A stretch of 64,000 bases of DNA from UBA4802 sp964509195 (lineage in GTDB: Bacteria > Spirochaetota > UBA4802 > UB4802). The notes under the pieces are model-generated. The model did not search any database and had not been told where the DNA came from. It saw nothing but the letters and a program-made list of their open reading frames with translations. Where the stretch lies: positions 1-64,000 of the forward strand of contig CAZDWJ010000009.1 in assembly GCA_964509195.1 (NCBI GenBank), written 5' to 3'. Of this stretch, positions 27,337 through 36,871 are shown piece after piece. The position numbers were made by a program, and so were the translations under genes. The stretch's first letter is position 1. Each line of letters opens with the position of its first letter.

Positions 27337-27533
27337 ACTGTTCACCCTTTATCAGTAACTATCGCCCCACAAAAGCTGTAACCACTTGTAGTATGTGCCA
27401 GCCTTTTTTTCAACATAAAAAATCCTTTCGTGTTTGTAATTGTCCAGTGTTATTGCCTTGACAAAATCAATCCATTTCTGGCACCATAGCTTCACAGCAA
27501 ATATTTATACAGACAATATAAGGAGATCGGCAT

Positions 27534-28694
27534 ATGGATTTTAATTTATCTGAAGAACAACAGATGGTCAAAGATATGTGCAGGAAGTTTGCAGAAAACG
27601 AACTTGCGCCTAAAGCTGAACACTATGACCGCACACATGAATTTCCTTGGGAACATGTAAAAAAATTAGGGGAAATGGGCATGATGGGTGTAGTGTATCC
27701 CGAAGAATACGGTGGCTCAGGGATGGATTACCTTACGTATGCCATCGCTGTAGAAGAGATTTCACGGGGATGCGCATCCACTGGCGTTATTGTGTCTGCT
27801 CATAACTCTCTGTGTTTATCACCTATTTACTACTTTGGTACTGAACAGCAGAAAAAGAAATACCTGCCAAAATTATGCTCAGGTGAATGGATAGGTTGTT
27901 TTGGCATTACCGAACCTAATGCAGGTTCTGATGCAGCAGGCACAAAAACTGTAGCCGAATTCAAGAATGGCAAATGGATCTTAAATGGCACAAAAAATTT
28001 CATCACCAATGGCGGAGTTGCAAATGTAGCTGTTGTAATGGCAGTTACCGAAAAAGGAGTGGGACACAAAGGTTTGAGTATGTTCATTGTTGAAAAAGGT
28101 ACTCCAGGATTTTCAGTTGGCAAGACTGAAGATAAATTAGGCATTTGTGCATCATCAACAACTGAACTAGTGTTTGAAAACTGTGAAATCCCTGAGGAAA
28201 ATATCTTAGGCAAAAAAGGGGATGGTTTTAAAATAGCCATGCATACACTGGATGGTGGACGTGTTGGTATTGCTGCTCAGGCGTTAGGCATTGCACAGGC
28301 TGCCATGGACGCTGCAGTAAAATATGCACTTGAACGAGTACAGTTCAATCAGCCAATTGCACGGCAGCAGGCAATACAGTGGATGATTGCTGATATGGCT
28401 ACCGAAATCCAGGCTGCTCGTCTTTTGACATATCAGGCAGCCATACTCATTGGCAGTGGCCCTGACCGCAGGCGTTATTCTAAAAACGCAGCCATGGCAA
28501 AATTATTTGCATCTGAAACTTCACACAGGGTAACCCATAAGGCATTGCAGATTTTTGGTGGATACGGATATGTGAAAGATTACCCTGCAGAAAGATTTTA
28601 CCGTGATTCACGAATTACCGAAATATATGAAGGGACATCTGAAATACAGCGTCTTGTTATTGCATCAAATGTATTGAGTGAATATCAGTATTGA
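27534..28694 (+). CDS. Acyl-CoA dehydrogenase (short-chain/butyryl type)
   Basis: The protein has 386 residues, the standard length. It has CFGITEPNAGSDAAGT and the FITNGGVANV FAD-binding loop, then AERFYRDSRITEIYEGTSEI near the C-terminus, where the catalytic glutamate of YEGTSEI lies. It oxidises acyl-CoA to enoyl-CoA in beta-oxidation, or runs in reverse with an electron-transfer flavoprotein. AAGGAGA precedes the ATG. No etf genes are adjacent. A 78-bp inverted-repeat element follows nine bases after its stop. Confidence 0.93.
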   Translation: MDFNLSEEQQMVKDMCRKFAENELAPKAEHYDRTHEFPWEHVKKLGEMGMMGVVYPEEYGGSGMDYLTYAIAVEEISRGCASTGVIVSAHNSLCLSPIYYFGTEQQKKKYLPKLCSGEWIGCFGITEPNAGSDAAGTKTVAEFKNGKWILNGTKNFITNGGVANVAVVMAVTEKGVGHKGLSMFIVEKGTPGFSVGKTEDKLGICASSTTELVFENCEIPEENILGKKGDGFKIAMHTLDGGRVGIAAQALGIAQAAMDAAVKYALERVQFNQPIARQQAIQWMIADMATEIQAARLLTYQAAILIGSGPDRRRYSKNAAMAKLFASETSHRVTHKALQIFGGYGYVKDYPAERFYRDSRITEIYEGTSEIQRLVIASNVLSEYQY

Positions 28695-28702
28695 ATAAAG
28701 CG

Positions 28703-28780
28703 GGGCTGACTCAAAAGTCATTTCGATACAAATTTTAAATATTTGCGCAATTTACTCAGCGATTACTTTTGAGACAGCCC
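28703..28780. mobile_element. 78-bp MITE-like element
   Basis: Terminal inverted repeats of 16 bases (28703-28718 and 28765-28780, one mismatch) read GGGCTGACTCAAAAGT and, in reverse complement, GGGCTGTCTCAAAAGT. Ends of this kind (GGGCTGTCTCAAAA) are known from insertion sequences. The 46-bp interior has no coding capacity. I see no clear target duplication. It could be a miniature transposable element that also serves as a hairpin terminator between the flanking genes. Confidence 0.65.
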
Positions 28781-28793
28781 AAACAAAAAATCT

Positions 28794-29693
28794 ATGAAGA
28801 ATGATTATACAACTCTTCTAAAAGATATACAGCAAACCATTGCATCATTTTCTGATGGCAAGATTTCGTTTGATGAAGCCGTACAGAAATACACTACTTA
28901 TAAGGAAAAAGTTGATGCTATGGAATCTGAACCACACTATGAAAACTACATCCTCAATATTCTGGCTACTCATAATGCCAAAAATTTCTCAATATTCTCT
29001 GCAATTGTAGCCTATACCGCAAAGAAAAAGAAAACAACCCTAGCACTTCATCACGGACCAGAAGTTTTTGTACAGCCTATGTATTCTATTTGTAATGAAT
29101 CTTTTTTTACTTCGCCACCACGCTTTATGCTTGACTATATGGTTAATGAAAAAGCAATTCAGAATTTTTCACTTTACAGCTCACTACTATTCCATTCAGA
29201 GGATCTTTCCATAGCATTCATTGCTATTTCTTCTTCCTCATTTTTTTCCAGAGATTCATTTCTCAAATTTGCTGCATACGTAAAAGTTTTTATAAGCCCC
29301 TTTGATATTAGCGATATTATTTCCTTGGATATCCCAAATACTACATTAAAATATATTCATCAGGTGTGCTCAAAATTATTGACCAAAGGGCCATGTTCAT
29401 TATACGGAATATATATTATATCACCTTTCAGTACTCTAAGCCATTTTGGCCTTCACTCGCTTAATGAAGTTTCAGTATTAATAAAAAATACATTAATCGA
29501 AAACTTTGGGCAATACAGCTTTGCTCTTTCAATGAATCTATATTTAAGTATCAACACAAATATACAAAATGACATCAGATCTTTGAATATTAAATACAAA
29601 GATATTACAATACCATCAAAAATTTACCACGAAGTGATTAGCCAGGAATCAGAGATAATACCGACAATTACCAAAATATTACACTTCCATTAA
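28794..29693 (+). CDS. Hypothetical protein
   Basis: The protein has 299 residues and I do not recognise it. Residues 1-50 look helical and charged (LLKDIQQTIASFSDGKISFD). The middle is rich in serine and phenylalanine (SIAFIAISSSSFFSRDSF), with no clear transmembrane segment or signal peptide. The last 60 residues (FGQYSFALSMNLYLSINTN) could be a degenerate sensory fold. The start follows the MITE-like element by 13 bases and lacks a strong ribosome binding site. Confidence 0.55.
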   Translation: MKNDYTTLLKDIQQTIASFSDGKISFDEAVQKYTTYKEKVDAMESEPHYENYILNILATHNAKNFSIFSAIVAYTAKKKKTTLALHHGPEVFVQPMYSICNESFFTSPPRFMLDYMVNEKAIQNFSLYSSLLFHSEDLSIAFIAISSSSFFSRDSFLKFAAYVKVFISPFDISDIISLDIPNTTLKYIHQVCSKLLTKGPCSLYGIYIISPFSTLSHFGLHSLNEVSVLIKNTLIENFGQYSFALSMNLYLSINTNIQNDIRSLNIKYKDITIPSKIYHEVISQESEIIPTITKILHFH

Positions 29694-29709
29694 ATAAGCG
29701 ATAGTAACC

Positions 29710-30213
29710 ATGAAAAAAACTCAGATTGTCATTATTGGTTCAGCTGATGATGTTGTGCATCATGACATAGCATATGCAATAGGATCATTTATAGCAAAAA
29801 ATGGTTGGGTGCTTATTACTGGCGGAAGAACAGGTGTGATGGAAGCTGCCTCAAAGGGAGCACATGATTACGGAGGTATTGTGGTGGGCATATTGCCATA
29901 CGACAGCTTTAATGGAGCCAACAGCTACTGTGATATCGTTATCCCCACCGGAATAGGATTTGCCCGCAACAGCATGAATGTCCTTTCAGCTGATGTTGTT
30001 ATTTCCATAGGCGGAAAAGCCGGAACATTAACAGAACTTGCATACGCATGGCATTATGGCAAACCCATAATAAGCTGCGTATTTACTGGTGGATGGAGCA
30101 AAAGGATTGTAGGTGAGCCAATTGACGATAGGAACAATGGTAGCGTTATATTCCCTGCTTATTCACTAGATGAGGTATTTGAAATTTTACAAAAAATAGT
30201 AAAAAAACTGTAA
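29710..30213 (+). CDS. SLOG/TIGR00725-family nucleotide-binding protein
   Basis: The protein has 167 residues. It has a Rossmann-like core with VIIGSADDVV, WVLITGGRTGVMEAASKGAHDY, VVGILPYDSF, TGIGFARNSMNVLSADVV and ISIGGKAGTLTELAYAW. The GGKAGTLTE motif matches the LOG/SLOG superfamily, which includes putative lysine-decarboxylase-like nucleotide hydrolases and ligand sensors. TIGR00725 members resemble it in length. It is separated from the upstream gene by 16 bases containing one GCGATAG site. Confidence 0.85.
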   Translation: MKKTQIVIIGSADDVVHHDIAYAIGSFIAKNGWVLITGGRTGVMEAASKGAHDYGGIVVGILPYDSFNGANSYCDIVIPTGIGFARNSMNVLSADVVISIGGKAGTLTELAYAWHYGKPIISCVFTGGWSKRIVGEPIDDRNNGSVIFPAYSLDEVFEILQKIVKKL

Positions 30214-30254
30214 AATTTTAAATGTAGTATCATCTTCACTAGTAAAGATGTGTG

Positions 30255-32612
30255 TTATACAATATACCCTGCAAAATATTCAATTGCTTCTTTTTTATCA
30301 TCCTGCACCATCAGAGTTTTCCCTGTTTGCATTACACACTGGTTTGAAATAAGGAAATCAATGCCCTCTTTCAGTATATCTTCCACAGAATAGCGATGCT
30401 TTAAATTACGCAGTTTTACTATACTATCAATTTCATCTTTTATAGCCGTACTATGTGCACTTCCACCAAGATTCTTCAATACATATGCTACAAAGTAATG
30501 AGGGTAAATGGGGATATCGTGGCGCTGTTTAACCTTCAACATCATTTTAGTGTCGTCACTCAACGTGGGGCTTGCAGAAAAATGTGAAAGAGTAATTGGC
30601 CTTGATATATGGACTTTTGTTACATTTCTGAAAATTTTTAAAAATGCAACAGGAAGTGTTACAGGATTATAATATTTATGGCCAACTCCAACGGGGATAA
30701 CTGCTATCTCTTCAGTTGTTTTTTGCAGTAAATCACATAAGCCCTCAATAACCAGATCCTGGATAGACGTTGCATCATGAGATTTATTTTCGATAGCATC
30801 AGAATATAGAACCGGTATTCCATGTTCAACACAGACTAACATATAATGCAGCAATGTGTTCCAGTATACAACCGAAGAACACCGTGTAGTATTGACCACA
30901 TAACCACCACACAACCTGAAAAGAAAGCGTAGAAATGGATTTGTTACTAGCTTGCTGTCAACATAAAAGCGTGGAAGGGGAATAGAAATAAATTTAATCA
31001 GTGCCAGCACAACAAATAGTGAATCTGCCAGGTCTTTTGCATTGCAAAAATACACCGGGTTTGCTGTCATCACAATTTTTTTAAGATATTTTATATCACC
31101 GCTAAGCGAAATCCTTTCCTCAAAAAACTCCGTAATGCGACGGCGGTACAGTAATCCATATAAATAAAAGAACAATCGCGCCAATTTAAGTACCAGCACT
31201 GAAAATGTATACACATATCTATCGCTTATACTGTCATAGTAAAATTCGATAATTTTTTTAATCTGTGTTTCGTAATTTAACTCATTAAGATTATGATAAA
31301 GCGATAGCTCATAAGAATAATCCTTGGTATGAGGAAGGTGTTGCTGCAACACATCCATGTACAGTTGCTTCTGGTTTAAAACCTCACTTTTAAAACTCTC
31401 ACTGCACAACTGCTGCATGAGCCGCTCAACTACGACATTCTTGAAGATCAAGCCACTCATACGCTCAATGCCTTTTTTGCGTTCCTTTGCCTTTATCCGT
31501 GCACGGCGTGTGAGTATTTCATATTTTGCTGGATTTTTAATCGTTTCAATAAGTAGCCACGGATCCCGCTTATTGAGCAGCACATCATATAATGAACGAT
31601 AGACTGGCATGGTAAGGTTGTATTTATCAGCTAGTTGTAGTATTGGTTCAATTGCAAAGGCACCTTCAACAAGGTAATGCATGCGCTTGCTCATTCGCTC
31701 CAGTACATTTTGAGGTTTAAAGCGCAATAATAACTTGTCAAAGAAACCAAGGGTGGTGCCCTTATGTGTTATCTGCTCTGCAATTTCCCTGCCAAAACGC
31801 CTGTTACGGCTGTGATTGCTTAATGCTGTCGCCACTAAGTCCCCTAACCCAGCAATCCCCATAATAGTTTGTTCCCTGGCACCCAAACACCTGGCAAGTT
31901 GTAGCATCTCCAAATGCGCCTGTGCAATCAATGCCCCTGAAAGGTTATCACCACACTGAGGCAGGTTGCTTATCATGCCTGCTGCAATTGCAGTAGGATT
32001 TTTTAAAGTACTGCCGCAATCAACACCAATAATATCATCTGTAGGTATGCATTCTAAATATTCATTTTGTAACAGATTCATAAAAAAATTAATTGATGCT
32101 TTTGACCTGCTGGCAACATGCAGTACAGTGTGAAATTCCCAGCACACCTCTTCAGCATGGCTTGGACCATAGAGTGCACATACCTTATCAATGAGAAAAG
32201 GGATTGCCAGCTCTATAGTTTGTGACATGGTATAAATTCCTGAACCTACTTTACAAAAGCCCTTTGACAAATAGCCAAAATATACCTGTGCATCTATATA
32301 GCGTCGTATTCTGACACAGGTATCATATGCAACCTTAGAAGGAGTCGCAAGAATTACTGCATCTGTTCCTTTAACTGATTCTTTAATATCGTTATATGCT
32401 ATAATAGTATCAGCCAGCGGTACATCAGGCAGGTAAATAGCATTAATATGCTGATTGTTTATTGAACGTGCAACATCCTTTTCATATGCCCACATCCTGA
32501 CAACGATTTCAGGGTGATTATGCGCTATTACATTGGCAACAGCTGTACCCCATGAACCTGCACCTATTACGGTTATGGCTCTTGTCACAGCACTGTGAGT
32601 ATTTGATTGCAT
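30255..32612 (-). CDS. gpsA: GpsA fused to a degenerate PlsB-like acyltransferase
   Basis: The protein has 785 residues, more than twice the normal GpsA length. Residues 1 to about 375 are an intact glycerol-3-phosphate dehydrogenase: VIGAGSWGTAVANV, GPSHAEEV, GSTLKNPTAIAAGM (catalytic lysine) and GIAGLGDLVATAL. The remaining 410 residues resemble the PlsB/PlsC acyltransferase superfamily in order: CNAKDLADSLF, PLPRFYVDSKLVTNPFLRFL, GGYVVNTTRC, VLYSDAIENKSHDAT and IAVIPVGVGHKYY. The HxxxxD catalytic motif reads NAKDLAD, with no histidine, and the EGGRSR-type motif is degraded, so acyltransferase activity is doubtful. It may bind substrate or membrane instead. A likely -10 TATAAT sits just upstream on the minus strand. 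Confidence 0.82.
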   Translation of the reverse strand: MQSNTHSAVTRAITVIGAGSWGTAVANVIAHNHPEIVVRMWAYEKDVARSINNQHINAIYLPDVPLADTIIAYNDIKESVKGTDAVILATPSKVAYDTCVRIRRYIDAQVYFGYLSKGFCKVGSGIYTMSQTIELAIPFLIDKVCALYGPSHAEEVCWEFHTVLHVASRSKASINFFMNLLQNEYLECIPTDDIIGVDCGSTLKNPTAIAAGMISNLPQCGDNLSGALIAQAHLEMLQLARCLGAREQTIMGIAGLGDLVATALSNHSRNRRFGREIAEQITHKGTTLGFFDKLLLRFKPQNVLERMSKRMHYLVEGAFAIEPILQLADKYNLTMPVYRSLYDVLLNKRDPWLLIETIKNPAKYEILTRRARIKAKERKKGIERMSGLIFKNVVVERLMQQLCSESFKSEVLNQKQLYMDVLQQHLPHTKDYSYELSLYHNLNELNYETQIKKIIEFYYDSISDRYVYTFSVLVLKLARLFFYLYGLLYRRRITEFFEERISLSGDIKYLKKIVMTANPVYFCNAKDLADSLFVVLALIKFISIPLPRFYVDSKLVTNPFLRFLFRLCGGYVVNTTRCSSVVYWNTLLHYMLVCVEHGIPVLYSDAIENKSHDATSIQDLVIEGLCDLLQKTTEEIAVIPVGVGHKYYNPVTLPVAFLKIFRNVTKVHISRPITLSHFSASPTLSDDTKMMLKVKQRHDIPIYPHYFVAYVLKNLGGSAHSTAIKDEIDSIVKLRNLKHRYSVEDILKEGIDFLISNQCVMQTGKTLMVQDDKKEAIEYFAGYIV

Positions 32613-32664
32613 GCTACATCCTGTAAAAACAATTATATGATAGTAAAAATGATAACGTTAAAAC

Positions 32665-32694
32665 AAAAATGGGAGATATACTCTCCCATTTTTT
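32665..32694 (-). terminator. Rho-independent terminator of rpoD
   Basis: AAAAATGGGAGA and TCTCCCATTTTT form a perfect 12-bp stem around a 5-nt loop. On the minus strand the stem ends in a U-run, as expected after the rpoD stop at 32716. The sequence is symmetric enough to work in either direction. Confidence 0.85.
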
Positions 32695-32715
32695 ATTGCT
32701 ATAATATAGTTTTTG

Positions 32716-34479
32716 TCACATGTAGTCAAGATAATCTTTTAATTTTCGTGCACGGGTGGGATGGCGCAAACGGCGCAATGCCTTGGCTTCAATTTGCCTG
32801 ATACGCTCACGGGTTACTTTAAACACATATCCAACTTCCTCAAGTGTGTGAGAATATCCATCATCCAGGCCAAACCGCATACGAATAACCTTCTGCTCCC
32901 GCGCGGGCAATGTACTCAATACTGCATTAATCTGCTCAGAAAGCAGCCTGTATGCTGCAGTATTCACCGGTGAATCAACCTCTTTATCTTCAATAAAATC
33001 TCCAAGCAGAGAATCTTCTTCTTCACCAATTGGTGTCTCCAGTGATATTGGTTCCCGTGCCACATTTTTTACACCTTTTACCTTGCTTACTGGCCAGCCT
33101 AATCTGTCAGCCAGTTCCTCAGGACTTGGCTCACGGCCAAATTCTTGCTGAAATAACCGTGTTTCACGCATAACCTTGTTTATCTGCTCAATCATGTGGA
33201 CAGGTATTCGTATGGTACGAGCCTGGTCAGATATTGCCCTGGTTATTGCCTGACGTATCCACCATGTGGCATAGGTGGAAAATTTATACCCTTTGCGATA
33301 CTCAAACTTATCAACTGCTTTTATTAATCCAATATTGCCTTCCTGAATCAGATCAAAAAAATGCATGCCTCTGTTGGCGTATTTTTTTGCAATTGAGACA
33401 ACAAGGCGAAGGTTTGCATTAATAAGCTCTTTTTTTGCCAGTGAAATTTTTCGGTGCCCTATCTCAATCTGAGTACCCCACTCCATTATTTCATCGCATG
33501 TTGCGCCTGCTTCCTGTTCTATACGGCGAATTTTACGCTCATTGTTTCTAATATCTTTCACTATCTCTAAGATTTCATCTTTGGCCTTAACTTTGAGTTC
33601 TTTTAATATTTTCTTTACGTCTTCATTTTTTTCAAGTTTTCGACCATATTGCTTTAACTCTTTTACTGATTTACCAAATTGATTTTCAAGACTTCCAAAA
33701 AAATGCCTTGTTTCCTTTATCCTGGTTACCATGGATAAAATACGCTGTGCTGTTTTATTTATTTCATTTTCGTGCACCTGCAGATTAATCAGGGCATCTT
33801 TAATGATTTTGCGCGATTCTGCAATTTTTTCTTTTAATTCCAGCGCCTTTTTTGAATCTTCAACAAGTTTCCGCAGCTTATTTTGAAGCTGCATTATTTT
33901 TTTGTCTTCAGCAATTATCACATTCATGTTATTTTCATAACGCTTTTCCAGGTCATGCATGTCAAAGGATGAAAAATAGTAGAGTTTATTTATTCGCAAT
34001 ATATCAGTAAGCTTTATTTTGCCGCTTTTAACTTTTGAATGATTTTTGATAAGTTCATTTAACAGTACTGTGGAATCAAGCACCGCATTTTCAATCAGTA
34101 TTTCGCCTTCTTCAATTCGCTTGGCCAATTTTACCTCTTCATCACCTGACAGAAGCGATACCTTGCCAATTTCTTTTAAATACAGCCGAATTGGATCATC
34201 GGAAATAGCCGTTTCCTGAGTCTGTGCTGCAGCTTTTTTGGAATGGGACTTTTCTTTTTTCAACGGTACTGCTTCAGCACGACGTGTGGGTTCCTCAACA
34301 ACGTCAATACCTAACTGATTGAGAAGGATAAAAATATCGTCAATTTTGTCAGAATTTAATATTTTATCGGGCAAAATATCATTAAGCTCATCATACGTAA
34401 TCTCACCATTGGTTTTCCCCAATTCCACAAGTTTTTTTACTTCAGGAATGCTTTCTAAAAGAACATCACCTTTTGCCAT
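32716..34479 (-). CDS. rpoD: RNA polymerase primary sigma factor
   Basis: The protein has 587 residues. Region 1.1 is followed by DDPIRLYLKEIGKVSLLSGDE (region 1.2), a long helical insertion, the core ANLRLVVSIAKKYANRGMHF and FDLIQEGNIGLIKAVDKFEY, FSTYATWWIRQAITRAI (region 2.4), IPVHMIEQINKV, and a C-terminal region 4 ending RQIEAKALRRLRHP. It is the housekeeping sigma70, in agreement with the TTGACA/TATAAT promoters seen in this window. It follows dnaG by 38 bases in the classical macromolecular-synthesis arrangement, without rpsU. Confidence 0.98.
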   Translation of the reverse strand: MAKGDVLLESIPEVKKLVELGKTNGEITYDELNDILPDKILNSDKIDDIFILLNQLGIDVVEEPTRRAEAVPLKKEKSHSKKAAAQTQETAISDDPIRLYLKEIGKVSLLSGDEEVKLAKRIEEGEILIENAVLDSTVLLNELIKNHSKVKSGKIKLTDILRINKLYYFSSFDMHDLEKRYENNMNVIIAEDKKIMQLQNKLRKLVEDSKKALELKEKIAESRKIIKDALINLQVHENEINKTAQRILSMVTRIKETRHFFGSLENQFGKSVKELKQYGRKLEKNEDVKKILKELKVKAKDEILEIVKDIRNNERKIRRIEQEAGATCDEIMEWGTQIEIGHRKISLAKKELINANLRLVVSIAKKYANRGMHFFDLIQEGNIGLIKAVDKFEYRKGYKFSTYATWWIRQAITRAISDQARTIRIPVHMIEQINKVMRETRLFQQEFGREPSPEELADRLGWPVSKVKGVKNVAREPISLETPIGEEEDSLLGDFIEDKEVDSPVNTAAYRLLSEQINAVLSTLPAREQKVIRMRFGLDDGYSHTLEEVGYVFKVTRERIRQIEAKALRRLRHPTRARKLKDYLDYM

Positions 34480-34517
34480 AATAAACTCTACCCTTATATT
34501 AAAAATTTAGTGTACTA

Positions 34518-36290
34518 TTAAATTTTTGTACTGCCTTTGTTATAAATATAGGAAGCCAATTTTTCTTTTTCGCGGCGTAATACCTCTATTTCGGTCATAT
34601 AATATTGTGTATTCTCATTTTTGTTCTTTTCAATTTTTTCTGCAAATTCCTTAATTTTTTCGTCAATACTATATAATCGCATATTTAATATAATTTCTGA
34701 ATAGGCTATTTTTGGGTCTTCAAATGCAAACTGCTTTGAAAAACCCTGAGTAAGCAACTTTGCCTCCTGACCTTCCTGATAAAAATCAAAAAGTTTCTCT
34801 AAAGAAACAGGCTCATTTTTTTCATACAAATCGATAATAACCTGGTAAATATTCTTCGCCACACTATCAGTAAACTGTGACAAGGAATAATCAACAACGG
34901 CGTGCTCTATTAATTCCGGATAATTACACAGCAGAAGCACCAGTTCACGCTGGCTTTTTGCATAAAAATCCAGCGATGCATTCTCAGTTACTATCGCCCT
35001 CCCATTTACTTTTTGGCCCTTTGTAAAGCGTTCATAATCTGCTCGTATAGCTTGCTCTGGAACCTGAAACATGGATGATAACTTTTTAAAGTAGGTTTGC
35101 CGCTCTACTTCCGAAGATATATCACGAAGCACCGGGAAAATGTGTTTTAACACATCACCCTGCTTGCCCTTTTGTTCTGTCATTATCCGTTCAATACGAA
35201 AATCAACTGGCTTTAATGCGCTGTCAACAATTGCCATAAACTCCCGCGCACCCCTTTTTATAACAAAATCAAACGGGTCAAGCTCGGGTAACTGAGCAAT
35301 GCGAATATCAATATTTAAGCTTTGGGCAACGTCAAGAGAGCGAAGTGACGCCTTAATCCCTGCTGAGTCAGCATCAAATACAATGACCACCTCATTGCAC
35401 AATCGTGAAAGTAATTGTAATTGTTCAAGGGTTAACGCAGTGCCAAGCGGCGCAACAACATTTTGAATTCCTGCCTGATACACACCAATGACATCTAAGT
35501 ACCCTTCAACAACTATGGCCCTGCCAAGTTCTGCTATGTGCTGCCGTGATTTATTCAATCCGTATAGAATATTCCGCTTTTGAAATACAGGCGCTTCAGG
35601 TGAATTAAGGTATTTTGGCTCACCGGATGCAATAATTCTACCACCAAAGCCAATAATTTCATTTTTTTGACTAAAAATTGGAAATATTACCCTGTTGCGG
35701 AACCTGTCGTAGTAATGGATTTCACCGTTTTTTACAACTTTATTGATATTTCCTGTTTTAACAGCCGTATCAAGCACAATATTCATTTTTTTTAAGGTAT
35801 CAGTAGCATAGCGCCACTGGTCGGGTGCATAACCAAGTGCAAATTCCTCAATGCTTTGTTGCGTGACACCCCGATTAAGAAGATATTCCAGTGCATGCTT
35901 ATTTTCAGGCCTGTGTAATGCCTGGCGATAGCTCTGTGCAATAATCTCATTTATTTTAAGCAGCCTCTCGTATTCATTATCCCTGAAATTCTTTTCTTCA
36001 CGGACAGGGATGCCAATTATCTGTCCAACAATTTTTACACTTTCCGCAAAGTCAACCCGTTCAACCTTTGATATAAACGTAAATACATTGCCACCTTCAT
36101 GACAGCCAAAGCAGTAAAACATCTGTTTATCAGGCGAAACGGTAAAAGAGGGGGATGTTTCTTTATGAAACGGGCATAGACCTACGTAATTCTTCCCCTT
36201 TTTGGCAAGGGTGGGAACATAGCGTTTTATTATATCTTCTATAGCAGCTTTTTGCCGTATATGTTCAATCGTATCTCGGGGGATAGCCAT
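34518..36290 (-). CDS. dnaG: DNA primase
   Basis: The protein has 590 residues. The N-terminal zinc-binding domain is CPFHKETSPSFTV with MFYCFGCHEGGN (CHC2 type). The RNA polymerase domain follows, with the conserved FRNRVIFPI and the Toprim domain (VVEGYLDVIGVYQAG and VIVFDADSAGIKASLRSLDV). The C-terminal region is the DnaB-interacting helical part. It synthesises primers at the replication fork. Confidence 0.97.
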   Translation of the reverse strand: MAIPRDTIEHIRQKAAIEDIIKRYVPTLAKKGKNYVGLCPFHKETSPSFTVSPDKQMFYCFGCHEGGNVFTFISKVERVDFAESVKIVGQIIGIPVREEKNFRDNEYERLLKINEIIAQSYRQALHRPENKHALEYLLNRGVTQQSIEEFALGYAPDQWRYATDTLKKMNIVLDTAVKTGNINKVVKNGEIHYYDRFRNRVIFPIFSQKNEIIGFGGRIIASGEPKYLNSPEAPVFQKRNILYGLNKSRQHIAELGRAIVVEGYLDVIGVYQAGIQNVVAPLGTALTLEQLQLLSRLCNEVVIVFDADSAGIKASLRSLDVAQSLNIDIRIAQLPELDPFDFVIKRGAREFMAIVDSALKPVDFRIERIMTEQKGKQGDVLKHIFPVLRDISSEVERQTYFKKLSSMFQVPEQAIRADYERFTKGQKVNGRAIVTENASLDFYAKSQRELVLLLCNYPELIEHAVVDYSLSQFTDSVAKNIYQVIIDLYEKNEPVSLEKLFDFYQEGQEAKLLTQGFSKQFAFEDPKIAYSEIILNMRLYSIDEKIKEFAEKIEKNKNENTQYYMTEIEVLRREKEKLASYIYNKGSTKI

Positions 36291-36313
36291 TTGATAGTAA
36301 TATATATATAAAT

Positions 36314-36763
36314 TTACAGATTTTCAAGTTTATTCTGCACAATCTGCTTCACAATCTGGCCATCAGCCTTTCCTTTTAAGTCCTTCATAACCTGCCCCAT
36401 GACCTTACCCATATCCTTCTTTGTGACAGTGCCCATGGAAGTTATGACTTTATCAATATGTGCAGCAATATCAGCCTCACTCATCTGTTGTGGCAGGGAT
36501 TTCATAATAATTTCCAGTTCCTGCTTTTCCTTTGAAGCTAAATCATTCCTGCCTGCCTTTTCATATTCAACGATAGCTTCTTTGCGCTTTTTGGCACTGC
36601 GGGTCAACACCTCAATTATTTTTTCATCTGTGAGCTCTTCAGTGCCTTTTGTTTTTTCATACATTATGTCAGATTTAAGCATGCGCAGGGTGCTGCTCAA
36701 TAGTTCATTTTTGTTTTTGATGGCTTCTTTAAGGTCGGATTCAATTGTGGTAAGGATAGTCAT
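36314..36763 (-). CDS. GatB/YqeY domain protein
   Basis: The protein has 149 residues from MTILTTIESDLKEAIKNKNE, the usual family length; the frame could begin six codons earlier. It carries LRMLKSDIMYEKTKG, RKEAIVEYEKAGRNDLASKE and MGKVMGQVMKDLKGKADG. YqeY proteins share the tRNA-interacting tail domain of GatB and commonly precede dnaG-rpoD or follow rpsU. The exact role is not established. It is the first gene of the yqeY-dnaG-rpoD group. Confidence 0.92.
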   Translation of the reverse strand: MTILTTIESDLKEAIKNKNELLSSTLRMLKSDIMYEKTKGTEELTDEKIIEVLTRSAKKRKEAIVEYEKAGRNDLASKEKQELEIIMKSLPQQMSEADIAAHIDKVITSMGTVTKKDMGKVMGQVMKDLKGKADGQIVKQIVQNKLENL

Positions 36764-36871
36764 ATTCACACCCCATAACAATAGGATTTGATGAAGTGAA
36801 AATTAAAAAGAAAATTTCAGGAGGAGATTTGACATATAGAGCAAAACCATTTGTATGTCAACAAAAGTTTT

